From assembly GCF_050948215.1 (NCBI RefSeq), contig NC_135149.1:15543001-15607000 (forward strand): a stretch of DNA of 64,000 bases, given 5' to 3'. The stretch comes from Halictus rubicundus (Eukaryota; Arthropoda; Insecta; Hymenoptera; Halictidae). The notes under the pieces were generated by a model. That model did not search any database. It had not been told where the DNA came from and saw nothing but the letters and a program-made list of their open reading frames with translations. Positions 11,490 to 23,302 of this stretch are shown here, one piece after another. How positions within the stretch are numbered: the stretch's first letter is position 1; every line of letters starts with the position of its first letter. A program made the translations under genes and the position numbers.

Positions 11490-12351
11490 ACCGGCTCGAA
11501 AAAAGCGAATGGCAGCGCCATCTGGCGGCGGAACGTAAAAACACCAAAATAGAAATAATTGAAGACTGTAAAACCAACGGTTCAAATTTGAAGTTCTGCA
11601 TCGAACGTATATCTCAGAGTCCCATAATTATACGCGATTATAGTTTTTGAAAAATATGCCTGCACGGAGCATGAAACGCCCTCGCCATCTAGCGGTGGCG
11701 GCCCCGAACTAAACCGTCTAAATAATTCGTGTCGGCTTTTATACGGTGTCTTATGGGGGAAACGGCAAGCATCAATTGCCCCATATTTATAACAATAAAA
11801 CTAACTTTTGTTGTTATTGGCCTATGGATTGGTACAAGAGCTGCACAATTAATACGTACCGTCCTCTTCTTAACAAACTATCTAAAGCCGGTACGAATTG
11901 GTTATGCGGTTTAGTTCGGGGGCGCCACCGTTAGATGGCGAGGCCGTTTCGTGCCCCGAGCACAGGCTATTTTTCAAAAACCAAAACCGCGCACAATTAT
12001 AGGATTTTCAGGTATGTAACTTCGATGCGTTTTTTCACCGAGGGTATTTTAAGTCCCAGAACATTAAATACGATACAGTTGATCCCGCGTTATTGAATTT
12101 TTCGTATTTTCGAGCTTCTAGGTTTCACTACCAGATGACGATCGTCTATATTGTTTCAATCGTCAATATCTTGAAACTATTAATTAGTGGATTTTTTGTC
12201 GTACGGGGCTTGTATCGAGGAGTTACACCAAGAAATTTGTAACCACTGATGTCTATTTCAACTGACTTATAGAGTTACTTCGAATTTTTCGATTTTTCTT
12301 GTTATTCACTTCCTACGTCAGATGACAGCACAATGAACTTTTAGCGCATGA
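11490..12351. repeat. Mirrored repeat array with CAGATGGCG-type motifs and a foldback core
   Basis: Variants of one motif recur five times: GCGCCATCTGGCGGC (about 11515-11529), GCCATCTAGCGGTGG (11684-11698), its reverse form GCCACCGTTAGATGGC (about 11924-11939), ACCAGATGACG (about 12130-12140) and GTCAGATGACAGC (about 12317-12329). The first two face one way and the last three the other, about a centre near 11813. The core (11598-12028) folds back on itself with arms of about 200 nt at roughly 75-80% identity by eye. Flanking units also resemble each other (GAATTTTTCG near 12096 and 12282). It could be a MITE, a foldback transposon remnant or an inverted tandem array. No transposase frame is present. 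Confidence 0.6.
11598..12028. mobile_element. Foldback / MITE-like inverted repeat, about 430 bp
   Basis: The left arm (GCATCGAACGTATATC..., TTTTTGAAAAATA, CCCCGAACTAAACCG) pairs with the reverse complement of the right arm ending ...CTTCGATGC. The arms meet near 11813 with almost no spacer, so a transcript would fold into a long hairpin. No target-site duplication could be assigned with confidence. Confidence 0.55.
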
Positions 12352-13713
12352 CTTTTTCCTTTTTGGATATTCTAAATCTGTAATTACCTCTAAGCGAGCG
12401 CAGCGGCTTTGGCTGATTCTTACACGGAATTAAGGAGTTTAATTAACGATATCGTGTATAATATTCATAGGTCGCGTTTTGAATGGCAGATACGCTAAAA
12501 TATCACCGAAAGTTGCAATTTTTCCATATCCAGGCATATTGGTTCGTCGGTGGATCGTTGTATCGCTTAACACAACGGACAGCGGAAAACAATGTTCTTT
12601 GGCTTTTATTTCGTCGAATGAAATCAAAATAATTGAATGGAGGGAGATGGTCGTATAGACATAGAGATGGAAATAGGTGATGTCGACACAGAGGATTTCG
12701 AAGCGATTATCGATCGTTATTGTTAAACAAAGAAGGCTGTCGAGCATTCTAATGGACGCATTTATCGACGACACTGTCGAGTCTCGTACACGAAATTTTT
12801 GACTAGATCCGACGCAATTACGCTTTAAGTTTCACGTTTTACGTTTCACGTTTCGATTTCGTAACAGTTGCGAATGGATAAAGGTACGCGCGATGGACAG
12901 TACAGAGCACAGAGCGTTGCGACAAGCAGCAACACGATGCTTGAGCGACGGGTCAGTATTTTGTATTTTCTGTCCGGAAGAGACGAGTGACAATTAAGGA
13001 CAGAAAAATCGAAATCCGTAATGATCCTTCCGCAGTCCTAAGGAGTAGACGTAATGTGCGTATATTTACTTTAGTACCCACCTGTTGCCGTAACCCAGTT
13101 TCTTACGTACACCGACTGGGAAGTTTTTCAACTTTCCAAGAATTCCTGAAATTCTGCGGATCTTTATGCCGTATGCGGGAAGGAACGGTCGATTAGAGCG
13201 AGCCGCGTAAATTCTATAGAATATCGCGATTACGATTACGATTACAGGTAAGGATTACGATATTGATAGCGTTCGTTAGGTGCAGGTGTACGCTTAAATC
13301 GATTAGTTCGTAGACGAACATTTCGAAGCCGATTGGTGGCGTGTAACGGTATCAAACGGTTGTTTACGTTCGTTGACACGGTGGGTTGAGAAACTGGGGA
13401 GATTTCGACGAGAAAACATTCTAGTTGCGGCAGATCGGTGTTGTGTCTATACGTGTAGGTGTGAATAGTCGAACGAGGATCGATTATAGGAGATAGACGA
13501 GACCGATCGGCGCGGTGCGGCGCGTGGACTGACTGGCAGAGTGTCAGACTCGTAGCGCGTAACGCGTACCGCGTACAGCGCGTAGGCAGACGGACAGACC
13601 TAACCCGGACCGACCGATCGACGGATAGCTAGATGGATAGATAGTGGTTAAAAGAGGAAGGAACAGAGGTATGGCGCGACGCGTCATTGCACGTGCACGC
13701 ACATTGATACCGA
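12352..13713. other. Non-coding stretch, moderate AT then GC-rich
   Basis: No recognised coding exon is present. A 111-codon minus frame (12774-12439) has no domain I know. The part 13500-13640 is rich in GCGCG/ACGCGTA words and resembles a CpG-rich 5' region, but no promoter motif is decisive. Confidence 0.4.
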
Positions 13714-13783
13714 TATTTATGCCCGCCAGTTAATCATGTCAAAGTCGTTTGATTTGTCGTTGGCTTTTATGGAGGGGAATTAA
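13714..13783 (+). other. Three-copy conserved non-coding element, copy 1
   Basis: It shares with copies at 22637 and 37470 the order ATTTATG, CAGT.AATCA.GTC, TTTGATTTGTCG.TGGC, TTTTAT and, with copy 3, GG..GGGAATTAA. It includes TTTGAT and TTTAT cores of the kind bound by TCF and Caudal/Abd-B homeodomains (general knowledge; binding here is inference). It has no coding potential. Confidence 0.7.
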
Positions 13784-15764
13784 AACGTTCATTTTGCCGC
13801 AGACACTCGGTAACAGTGTGCTCGTCCTGTTAGCGTTGTTGTTGCTGGCGCTGTCGTAATTGTTCTATGAATTATTTTCCGGACAACCCTTGCGCGACGT
13901 AACGAAACGGAAGGGAAAAGCTTTTTGGAAAATTACGTGTCTCGTTTACTTGGGAAAATTTGTATCCGCGACGCGTACACGCGTTTCGCATGCGTGTCAC
14001 ACGCGGCATCGAAACCGAGGAAGGAAAGTCACCATCCCTTAGTCCGACCGATTTCAGAGCGAGTTGCAAAGACGGAACGGGCACAGTGTACAGCGACAAT
14101 GGATTAATACGCGCAGGTATTCGTACGCGTATACCTGACGCGTCTTCTAATCCGTCGTATTTCGCGGCGTAGTTTAGGTTACTCGTAATCATTATTTTCC
14201 GCTTTCGCAGGACCCACGTGCGTACACGTGTACGTAAACACATAATATTCCGATGTCGCGAGGTGCAACGGACGTACACACGTATGTACACATATATCTT
14301 GCGATGCCGAAAACGTCTTTGGAGAGGTCCGAGCAGCTTGGACGAGAGGCGAGGGCTGTATCGTGTATCTACGAGCCATATCGGCATCCGGTCGTGCGAC
14401 CGTGCGGCAGGGCACCTGTAATGTACATCAACTTTTATCGTCTGCTATCCGTGGAAACTTCGTTGATTGTATTGCCGGACGATAACCGTATCCGTCGTTC
14501 TACAATTTTCGAAGCGCATGCGATTCGACCTATTTATAATCCGGCAAGCGGTATAATGCATAGTATGCGCGACCGTGTGTCGTCCACTCGAGCATATCAT
14601 TTCAAAATGAACGGTTTACTCGAAGCTTCTGGGTACCCAGAAACGGTAAGGGAATTTTCGTAGGTATTTCAATTGCGGCACCGTTGCGATATGTTGTAAT
14701 ACAGTGCGACGATTGCACAACGAAAACGTGGTGGTGGTGGTGGTGGTGGCGGAGCTCGTAGGGACGAGTCGATGCTCCGCGGATCGACATTGGCAGCTGT
14801 CCATCGAGGTGGTTGGTCGGTGACGCGCGCGACCTCAGCCGAACTATAGAATAGAAATCGGAAAGACTCGAGTCGAAGAGGATTCGACGATTCGAAGAGG
14901 ATAAGGACGGGAAGGTGGAAGATGGAAGGTGGAAGGTGGAAAAGGAGGAGGCATCAGCTAGGACCGCTTCTAGCGCGCTTCTATCACGTTGGGCGAACGG
15001 GCGGACAGTTTCGAGGCGATTTGTCTTTCATTTCGGGTTAATTTATTGCGCTCAAGCAGCTACCTTCCCCCCTCGTTCTCTCTCCCCACTGCTCGGGCTC
15101 GTCCTCGCCCCCTCCCTCTCCCTCTCCCTCACCCTCTCCATCTCCCTCGGCTTCCTCCTCTCGCTCTCTCTAGCTATCCTGCGGGTCTTGCTAGCCCTTA
15201 CCTATTCCCTCTCCGTCTTCTCGGACCGTTTCTTATTCCCTTGCATTCTATCACCTAGTCCCTCTTTCTTTCTCCGTGTCTTCTCTCGTCTTTCTAGCGC
15301 TATTCTCGACTCTGCACCATTCAACCACGCCCCACCCAACTAATGTCCCACATAAAACTTGGTATCAGCGATCCTCAAACGGGGATTTACAATCCCTTCA
15401 AGCACCGCTGTCACGATAAATCCTCCAAGGCGACGTCGATATATCTTGCGCGCGAATACTTCTGTCCCTAATGGATACCCCTCGGTACATACAACGAACG
15501 TCGAAGCCGACACCAGTCTAGATCTTTCGCACGTACACATCCTTTCCAGTCGATTCGTCGTTCTAGCTGTCCTTTCCTTTGTTCGCCTTCCGCGATGCCT
15601 GCGCGTGTGCGTCACTCTCTGCGTGACCGTGTGCGTAACCTTGCGCGTACGGCGTTCTCGTCCCGTGTTCGAGCTTTCTTCGCACCTAGGCGCACCGAGT
15701 AAAGCGCAATACTTTTTTTCCCTTCTCTCATGCTCGATGGAAACACGGGGTACGATCGGTTTAA
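13784..15764. other. Non-coding stretch, CpG-rich then C/T-rich
   Basis: No recognised gene is present. A short GGT run lies at 14731-14750. A GGAAGGT purine run (14910-14950) and a long C/T-rich tract (15065-15330) create Ser/Leu/Pro-rich shadow frames. Long frames in 15350-15700 match no family I know. Confidence 0.4.
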
Positions 15765-15978
15765 CAATTGAACAGCTCAGGACAACAAACGGTCAGCTCG
15801 ATCTCGACGTGACTGTAAAAGAACAAATATTCTTCGATATAATTCGGTGCAACAAACGGTCGTATCATCAGACGTTTGTTGCTCCGAATGATCAGAAAAT
15901 CCAAGTGGGCAGTCATATCCAAATCGAGCTGATCTTATGCTACCCTGAGCTCTTCGATTTCAAAATGTTGCCCGATTA
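15765..15978. repeat. Long imperfect foldback, about 214 bp
   Basis: The sequence from GAACAGCTCAGG... to its centre near 15868 pairs with the reverse complement of the right half. Shared blocks in order include GAGCTCAGG (versus CAGCTCAGG), TCAGCTCGAT, TGACTG, ATTCGG.GCAACAAACG. The innermost stem is CAACAAACG / CGTTTGTTG around a 15-nt loop. The sequence is complex rather than low complexity. It could be a MITE, or the template of a long hairpin RNA. No target duplication is evident. Confidence 0.65.
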
Positions 15979-17150
15979 TCGCTCACGCGGTCGCTCTGCA
16001 GGAGAACCAAACTTCCCGTCGATATTATCTAGTCCAGTTATTTTTTCCGGTGCTTCTTTACCCCGCTGTTTTATTCCCTTTCGCTCGTGTCCCCCGTTTT
16101 TGTTGTTCTCCGTTGCCACGGGAACGCTTAGCGGGCGGAGAGGACAAGAAACGGCGGTAAAGATCCGCGGAAAACGCATTATCCAGGTTATAACGCCATC
16201 CTATTAGGACACTCGTCGCCGACAGTTAATAAGAGTAAAAGCGCGCGTTCGCGCAATTAAGAGCAGTAATAAGCGCCTTAAAGCCAATAAGATGTTTCCT
16301 AATGGAACTAGCTAACAACACTGAGCCAATTATCTATGCGCGCGCATTAAAACGAACCCATGGGGTTCGCACATACGATAAACCTTAATACGTAAGTCGA
16401 ACACGTTTACATCCAATCGTATCCTCCGTCTCGTTGAGATTCGGTACCGACGATTCGGCTTTTCTCGTTTCGTTCCGTTCCGTTCCGTTCGAAACGGCCC
16501 GCGTTCGTTCGTTCGTTTCGGTGCGATAATACGACGCGCAAAGAGGAATGCCCTCGACTCGACAACTTGTTCGATCTCGTTTTCGACGGGATACGCTACC
16601 GGCTACAATAATAACGTGTTTCGGGTATGTTGCGCGGAGTACGAGGGATGCGTTCGCCGCGGTTGCTGCCACGGTCTTTGCAGTAGATGGGGAAGAAATG
16701 GAACTGGATGCAGGCAGAGAGGCGAAGAGATGAAGACGGAGACGGAGACGGAGAGACAGCAAGACGGGAACGGAATAGAAGCGAGGGGAGCGAAAGGGGT
16801 AGAGACGAGGAAAGCCCAACGGCTTCTTGTCGGAGGCTTTCGGCATAAGTCCTCGTTATGATTCAACGCGCTTTAAGCCGGCATTCACGGACCACGAGCT
16901 TCGAGCTTCCCTCGACCCTTTGCCTCGCCTTTCTCTCTGCCTTGCTAATTCTCCCTTGCAAGTTACTTGTCCTTTTCGTATCTATATTTTCGAAACAAGC
17001 CGCCAAAGAAGTCGAACTTTCAACATCGAGTCGTCTGGAAGTTTTAACGCGCGTCGTACTCGATTTTGCGCGAATCCTGTTACGGAAATAGAACGATTCG
17101 ACGTCGAATCGGTTACGAGCCATCCTATGGATTCCGATGGATTACAGCCG
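15979..17150. other. Non-coding stretch with an AT-richer island at 16200-16345
   Basis: The island has repeated AATAAG and ATTAA words (TTAATAAGAG, CAATTAAGAGC, CCAATAAGATG) in GC-rich surroundings, as expected of a regulatory element. Further on (16640-16800) are GAGACG repeats. No gene is recognised. Confidence 0.4.
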
Positions 17151-17205
17151 GTAATGTATAATGTATAATGTACAATGTATAATGTATAATGCATTATGTA
17201 TAGTG
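17150..17205. repeat. TATAATG heptamer-type tandem repeat
   Basis: About seven imperfect copies of GTATAATGTATAATG-type units (some TACAATG, GCATTATG) in tandem. Confidence 0.8.
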
Positions 17206-17489
17206 TATAATGCACGATGCATCATGCGTATCGGAGGATCGTCCTTGCGATGGGTCCGCGTTAACCGTAACGATCATTAACTCGGTAATTGCACCTGTTT
17301 TCGCACGCGGTGTCATACGCGAGATAAAATACGCGCGTTCAGCAGGAGCGAAACAGCAAAGAAATATCTCAAAGAAGCGTCGTGCGTGCCACGCGTACGT
17401 TCAAAGGGCAAGGTACGCGTACAATTTTACCCGCGAAGGGACTACCGGTCGGTGATGGATGCAGTTGCGTTTAAAATCACAATCCCGAT

Positions 17490-17640
17490 CCGAATTCCAG
17501 TTTCAGTTCCAGTTCCAGTTCCAGTTCAAGTCCTAGTCGCAATCGCAATCGTAACCCGCAATCGCAATCGCGATCGCGATCGCAATCGCAAACGCAATCG
17601 CAATCGCAATCGCATTTGCACTCGTAGTCGCAGTTGCAGC
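17490..17640. repeat. TTCCAG then AATCGC hexamer repeats
   Basis: GTTCCA units (about 17500-17526) are followed by AATCGC/GATCGC units (about 17537-17620). The second array gives Ala-Ile repeats on the minus strand, which are not a real protein. Confidence 0.85.
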
Positions 17641-17756
17641 AGTTGCACGGTGCAAGCTGGACGGTGCAGCGGGAGAGAGCGAGCGAGTTGGCGTTGTTTT
17701 ACCGTAAGGGGTTAATTGCATTGCCAATAACAGATAATGCAACAATCAATGATTTA

Positions 17757-18060
17757 AAGGAGGTGGGGTCGGGAACGAGGTCGGGGAAGGGGATGGAGAC
17801 GGGGACGGGAACGGGGAGGGGGGCGGGGACAGGGACGGGCGCAAGCAGGGGGACAGTGACGACGACGGGGATGGGAACGGGGACTGGGACGGGGACGCAG
17901 ACGTGGCAGAGGGTGGTTGGGAGAAGGACGAAGAGGAGGGGGGAGGGAATGGGAATGGGAATGGGAACGGGAACGGGAACGGCAACGCGGAAGGGGTTGG
18001 AGAACGGGACGTGGTCGAGAATGAGAATGAGAATGACGACGGGGGCGGTAGCCGGAGTAG
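17757..18060. repeat. G-rich purine tract with GGGAAC/GGGGAC hexamer variants
   Basis: About 300 bp are almost pure purine on the plus strand apart from scattered C and T at hexamer spacing (GGGACG, GGAACG, GGAATG). It encodes Gly-Thr repeats on the plus strand and Pro-Val or Pro-Ser repeats on the minus strand; these frames are by-products. Confidence 0.8.
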
Positions 18061-21000
18061 ATGAAGGTAGAAGCGCCGAAGAGCAGTATGTGGGATACGG
18101 ATAACGAGTGAAGCGAAAAGACAACCGGCCGGAGGGAAATGGCGGGATATTGCAGCTACAAGGAGGGGAAGAGTATTCCACGCGACTTGTGCGTTCGGAT
18201 CGGTGGTATCGGCAGCGAACCGAAGGATATCGTCAAGTTTCCGCGTTTGACCGATCGACCGACTAATCCGGTGCGTAATCTGTACACGTACGTCGCGGCG
18301 ATGGGCGCGCGTCGCGTTCTATCCTGACCAATCGCGTGTCCGCTTTTCGATGAGTCGAACTCGGCGTTCAGCATCCGGTATTTCGTTGTACCGTCGACTT
18401 CCCTGTGATCAAAGTCGAAAGTCTTATCCGGAAGGACAAAAACTTTTCTCGGAACATCGTTTCGTGTGCCGATGATAAATACTAAATTAACGCGTAACCG
18501 AAAATTAGTTACGGACGAGATTGTTTGTTATCGCGAGACAAACGAAACGAGAATAACGAAGGAGACGAGATTGGCAAAGGATCGAAGCGCGAGGCCGAGC
18601 CGAAGCTTTCTCAGGGTAGAGAGCAAACCCATTACTTACTATAACTGCCGGCAACGGGGTAGGAGGCTGACCGAGGTAGGAGTTGCTGTCAAGCATCCAT
18701 CATCGCGACTAATGGTTCCACTCTCCTGCCAATAACATCCGGGGGCGCACCTCCAACCGGCAACCCCCACGATTTAGTCGCTTTGTTCGATCTTATGTCC
18801 AGGTTTTCTTCGAGCGCGCGGTCCTCGTTTCAGAACGGAACGGGGGCGAAAGGTATGGAAGCGGGAACACGCGGGAACACGTGAACGAGATACCGCGGTG
18901 CGCTCTACGGGATTCGGGATTCGGGGTGCGCGGGTCTGGTACACTCGACGCTTAAACCGCCAAACGGAATTCATAGATCGTCAACGGGGAATTTTGATAA
19001 TCGGTCCCGAATAGTTGCTCGCGGAGAGACGATTCGATTGCTGGTAAGCCGGACCGGTGGCACGGGACATGGGGCACGGGTTTCAAACTTCAGTGCTGTA
19101 TGCGCGTACACGCGTGTAGTATAACAGCAACGCTTGGATAGTTATTGCTGAGCGATTTGATAGGTGGATAATGACGAGTAATGACACGCCGCTGTGGGAA
19201 TCGAATCTATACTCTCCCGCTTTGTCCAGCTTTGCTCCCGATGCGATTGTTGTTGGTTTTGCCGCACGTTGTGCTCGATGTAACGCAGGGTTCGCAGTGT
19301 TCACTGCGTCTACGATGTCGGCGATGACCGCGGCACGGTATCCGTGAATTCCGCGGTGTTGGCGACGTTGGCGGCGTTGGCGGCGTTCGCGCGTCGCTTC
19401 CCGGCCGCTCGTTCCCTCTTTCTCTCGTTCTCGCGTGCGTGCGTGCTCTCTTTCCCTCGGTCCCTCGTATTTGTTCCTGCTCGCTTTCAACTTGAACCGT
19501 ACCGTCCGCGGTGCGCTACCAACCCACGCACCCTCTGCCATCCACCCTCGCTTGTGTCGCGCACGGGGTTGCGGATGTGGATACGAGATTGCGTCATGCA
19601 TATGCAGCTGCATTTGGCATCAGACTATGCCCGTCCGTCCAATCACTGCCGTGAAACTTGATTGTCGCCGATTAGCCCCCGTCGATCGACCTAATAAAAC
19701 TGCGAATATTTCCTAACGCTTCGGTCATGCACGCAACCTTCTTTCCACATTCGGATCTCGACTTTGCGTTTTTCAAGAATCTAAATATGTATTGACTCTC
19801 CGCGCGCTCGCCTAAACCCAAACGATTAAACGGGTATGCGACCCGACGCATCAACCTGACTCTGTGTTCCTCTCGTCCGAAGACGCGCCGTCGATAAAAA
19901 GGCGAACGAGACACGGTAAAATCGCGAATCCTTCACGACTGCTCGATACCGTACGGATGTGGCGCGAGGATTCAGAGGCGGTTGTTATCGGTTTGCGAAC
20001 GGAAGAAAGCAGTACCTGTTGCATACGTCAGTGATTCTTTTTCGCAAAGCGAAAAACTCACTCGCGAACGGCGAAATCTTACGTTATTCGATGAAAACTG
20101 ACTTCCTTCCTTGATACGAATCCATAATTCGTTTCGAATCGGTTCGACACGATCCGATCCGATTCGATTCGATTTCGAGACGCGAAAACGAGTAACGAGC
20201 AGACAGACGTTTCGTTGGAAGGACCTCACTGCAGGAGTATCGTTCCGCATGAAGAAAAAAAAGGCACATAGAATCGAAAAACGGTTGTACCGTAGATAGA
20301 ACAATGTATCGCGTACTATGTATTGTCGTTCGCACGGAAAATGATATCGGCGCGCGTGGTTGTTAGCGAACGATGTCGCGCGGTAAGGTGGACCCAGGAA
20401 TATTGGTGGTGCGCGCCGTCGAAGCACCGGTTATCTTGGCAATTAATATGATTGAGGAGACATCTCTCACGTCTCCGTAATATCCAGCAATGGCCCAAGT
20501 TCTGATTGCTTTCCCCGTTCCACCTACGCTTTGCTTCGCTATCTCGAATACCATAACCCTAGCGGGTTTCCTGGCTCCTTGCACGATGTACCGAGTTAAC
20601 GAAACCGAGTTACGACGTCTTACACCTCGCACCGCGATCGCGGTTCTACCGCGTGTCAACTGAATTTTCACCTTTCGCCGCGGTTTTTCTCCGCGAAACG
20701 ATCGGCGCGCAACATTGGCGACACGACGGAAACTTTTCGAAACCGAAGCCCGAACTACCGAAAGGAATATCGCGAACGATTCGCGGCCAAATAGAACTCG
20801 AGGAAGTAGGAGGACGAGAAAGGAAGAAGGAAGAAGGAGAGGCTGAGGTGGAGGCTAAAGATGCGGAGAGCCGCGAGATATACATACCGTGGTAGGACGT
20901 GGAAGAGCTCGCGAGGGTTGCGAGCGAACATCACGGTGAAAACGGTACGTGACAAACCGGTACCGGTTCTTATCTGCCGATCCCGTTTTCCGTCCCCACG

Positions 21001-21188
21001 ATGCCACCGATGCTGCGGCGTAACCATGATAATTCGAACATTCCACCCTTGCTCGACGTTTGCCAGGCAACCTTAAACTCCCCTTTCTTCTTTTCTCTCT
21101 GTCGCGGAAGCAGCGGCGATGGCAGCGGTAGCATCGGCGATATTGCCAGCAGGAGTAACGGTGCTGCGCGCCGGTGGTGGCGACGCTG

Positions 21189-21222
21189 GCAACGAGCAAC
21201 GAGCAACGAGCAACGAGCAACG
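21189..21222. repeat. GCAACGA heptamer repeat
   Basis: Almost five perfect tandem copies of GCAACGA. The same heptamer array recurs at about 30447-30498. Confidence 0.9.
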
Positions 21223-22496
21223 GCACCTTTGTCTCCTCCTCCGTTAGCCAGGCGCTAGGTGTACCGAGCCCAGCCTCCGGCTGGCGTCGGTTTCTCTACC
21301 TTATAACCGGTATGTGACGTTATAATCGCGATCGTGCGGCTACCTACCCTCGCCTCGATCATCCCTCTTGCTTGCACCCAGCGTCCCCGACACCGCGACA
21401 CCTCCGTCTACCGTTTCGCCTCTCTGTTTTCCGCGGTCGTGCCCTCGTACTCGCACCAACGCGCGCGATCACATCCACATCCACACCCACATCTACATCC
21501 GCGCACACCATATCCACGACCACGAAGGGGACGGAGCGAAAGGAAGAGACGTAGAACGTGCTCGTCTGTACCCTTAGCTCAAAACCGTAACCGCCCCTTA
21601 TGAACGAGTACGCTTTCGCGACCGTGTTCGTATGCAAGTATCGCAGCTCCAGACTATGTCACGATCACCTCGTAAACTCGCCAGCTTGGAATCAAACGCC
21701 TCACCCTTGGAACGCTTCGATCGTGGCGTTGCATCGCGAACGTAGCCAGAAACTCGACAGCTTCTTTACGTAATATTTAATCTCACGTTAATACGGAAGA
21801 ATACGAGAGAAGCGTTTCGATAGCAACCCTCGTCCATACGTTTCGACTTCAAGGCTGAACTGCCACGAGCATTCGTCCGACGTAAGAAAAAGAAACGTTC
21901 TCTTCTTTATGCCCCTCTAGACGTTGAACACCCCTACAGAACGAACGCGATGTGTACTCTATACATCCGTACGTACACATTCCTCTCTTTGATTAACCTC
22001 GGGAAAAACGAGGGAAATCAAAGACGCGACGATCCTTTGTACCGTACTTTGTGCCATCGAACGAAGAAACGAACGAACGAAGGCGAACGGGCGAAGGAAG
22101 GACGTTAAGAATTCCTCCATTCTTTTATTCGGTACCTCGGATTGGAGTTTTCGCCGCGGGTGTACCGGATGAAACCAGCGGGAGAAAGAAGTCTACCCGT
22201 CGACGCGATTCTCGAAGAGTTCTCGCGAGCGATCAGACATCGTACAGGCGGTGCCGTTTTCATCGAATAGGACAAAAAAAGAAGAAAAAATTGCGTTTCC
22301 AACCCCATAATTAGGAAGGATAGATGAAGGCAAAGAGTGGCACGAGACACGATCGACACGAACGAATCGGTTGTGAACGCTGCTTGCTTCGGTGGTGCTA
22401 GCGAAGCCAGCTCGTCGAGTGTATAAAACGATAAATAGCCGCGTCACGAGCGCGATAGAGAAAAAGGAGAAAGACGGGAAGTTTGTGTTGGCGACA

Positions 22497-22592
22497 GAAC
22501 GAGAGAACGAGAGAACGAGAAAACGAGAGAACGGGAGAACGAGGTACACAGAGAGATAGAGAGATAGAGGGAACGAGAGAACGAGAGAACGA
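22497..22592. repeat. AACGAGAG octamer repeat
   Basis: Tandem AACGAGAG/AACGAGAA units broken by an AGAGATAGAG segment and then resumed. Confidence 0.85.
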
Positions 22593-22636
22593 ACACATGT
22601 CTGTGTCACCGTCGTCTCTCCTCCCTGAATCCTAGA

Positions 22637-22702
22637 ATTTATGTCGGTCAGTGAATCACGTCAAAATTTGATTTGTCGATGGCTTTTATAGCGGCAAGTT
22701 AT
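22637..22702 (+). other. Three-copy conserved non-coding element, copy 2
   Basis: Same order as copies 1 and 3: ATTTATGTCGG, CAGTGAATCACGTC, TTTGATTTGTCGATGGC, TTTTAT. After TTTTAT it diverges (AGCGGCAAGTTATT), whereas copies 1 and 3 agree on GGGAATTAA. It lacks the few extra bases before TTTGAT. Confidence 0.7.
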
Positions 22703-23250
22703 TGCGCGCGCGTTAGGTACAAATTCGGTATGGTATACGTCGACGATGTTTCAAACATTCCCACTTTGTCGGTGATGTTGCGTTTCCAAGGAAGAGGATC
22801 GCGAATCACGAAATGCTTTCCTGCCGATCGATTAACTCGAACTCGCGCTGTCGGACCAAATCTTTGGACGTACGATCGTCTCGTTGTTCGTTGTTCGTAG
22901 TTCGATGCGAGCACGATTCGGAGGTGTCGAGCAAAATCCTTCCGGACGGTCGTCCTCCGCGCGCAAGTGACGGCGCTGCGCCGCGCCGCGTGCCGTTGCG
23001 CGGTGGGACAAGCTCGGCCGCCTGGGCTGGATGATCGGTTCGTCCAAAGAACCAAATTTTCGGTACGCGAACGTATATTTACCTGGAAAGTACGAACGGA
23101 TTTTCGAAACGTTGCCGCGACTGCAGTCAGGCGGCACCGACGGGAGATACGCATATATCAAGCGAGCACAACGAATATATCATTCATAATTTGTTCGGAA
23201 CGGTTGATTTGTAGCCCGCGACGTGTGGCGTCGAGCTGTCCCCCCATACG

Positions 23251-23302
<52 letters not shown>

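Larger units (their letters stand above)
18061..22636. other. Gene-free stretch, CpG-rich with scattered short repeats
   Basis: No recognised gene is present. A minus frame at 20671-20363 (102 codons) is open with ordinary codons but matches nothing I know and has no clear splice context. GATCC/GATTC repeats lie near 20150-20175, GCAACGA heptamers at 21189-21222, CATCCACA-type words at 21470-21510 and AACGAGAG octamers at 22497-22590. Confidence 0.4.

Noticed and set aside
14700..14790. Poly-His stretch on the minus strand
   Set aside because: It comes from a short GGT microsatellite; no surrounding protein features.
20363..20671. 102-codon minus frame with ordinary amino-acid composition
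   Set aside because: No family recognised and no clear splice partners. Conservation was not testable here, so it is left uncalled.
22497..22592. Possible CRISPR-like array
   Set aside because: Units are adjacent octamers without unique spacers; the same holds for the other tandem arrays in the window.
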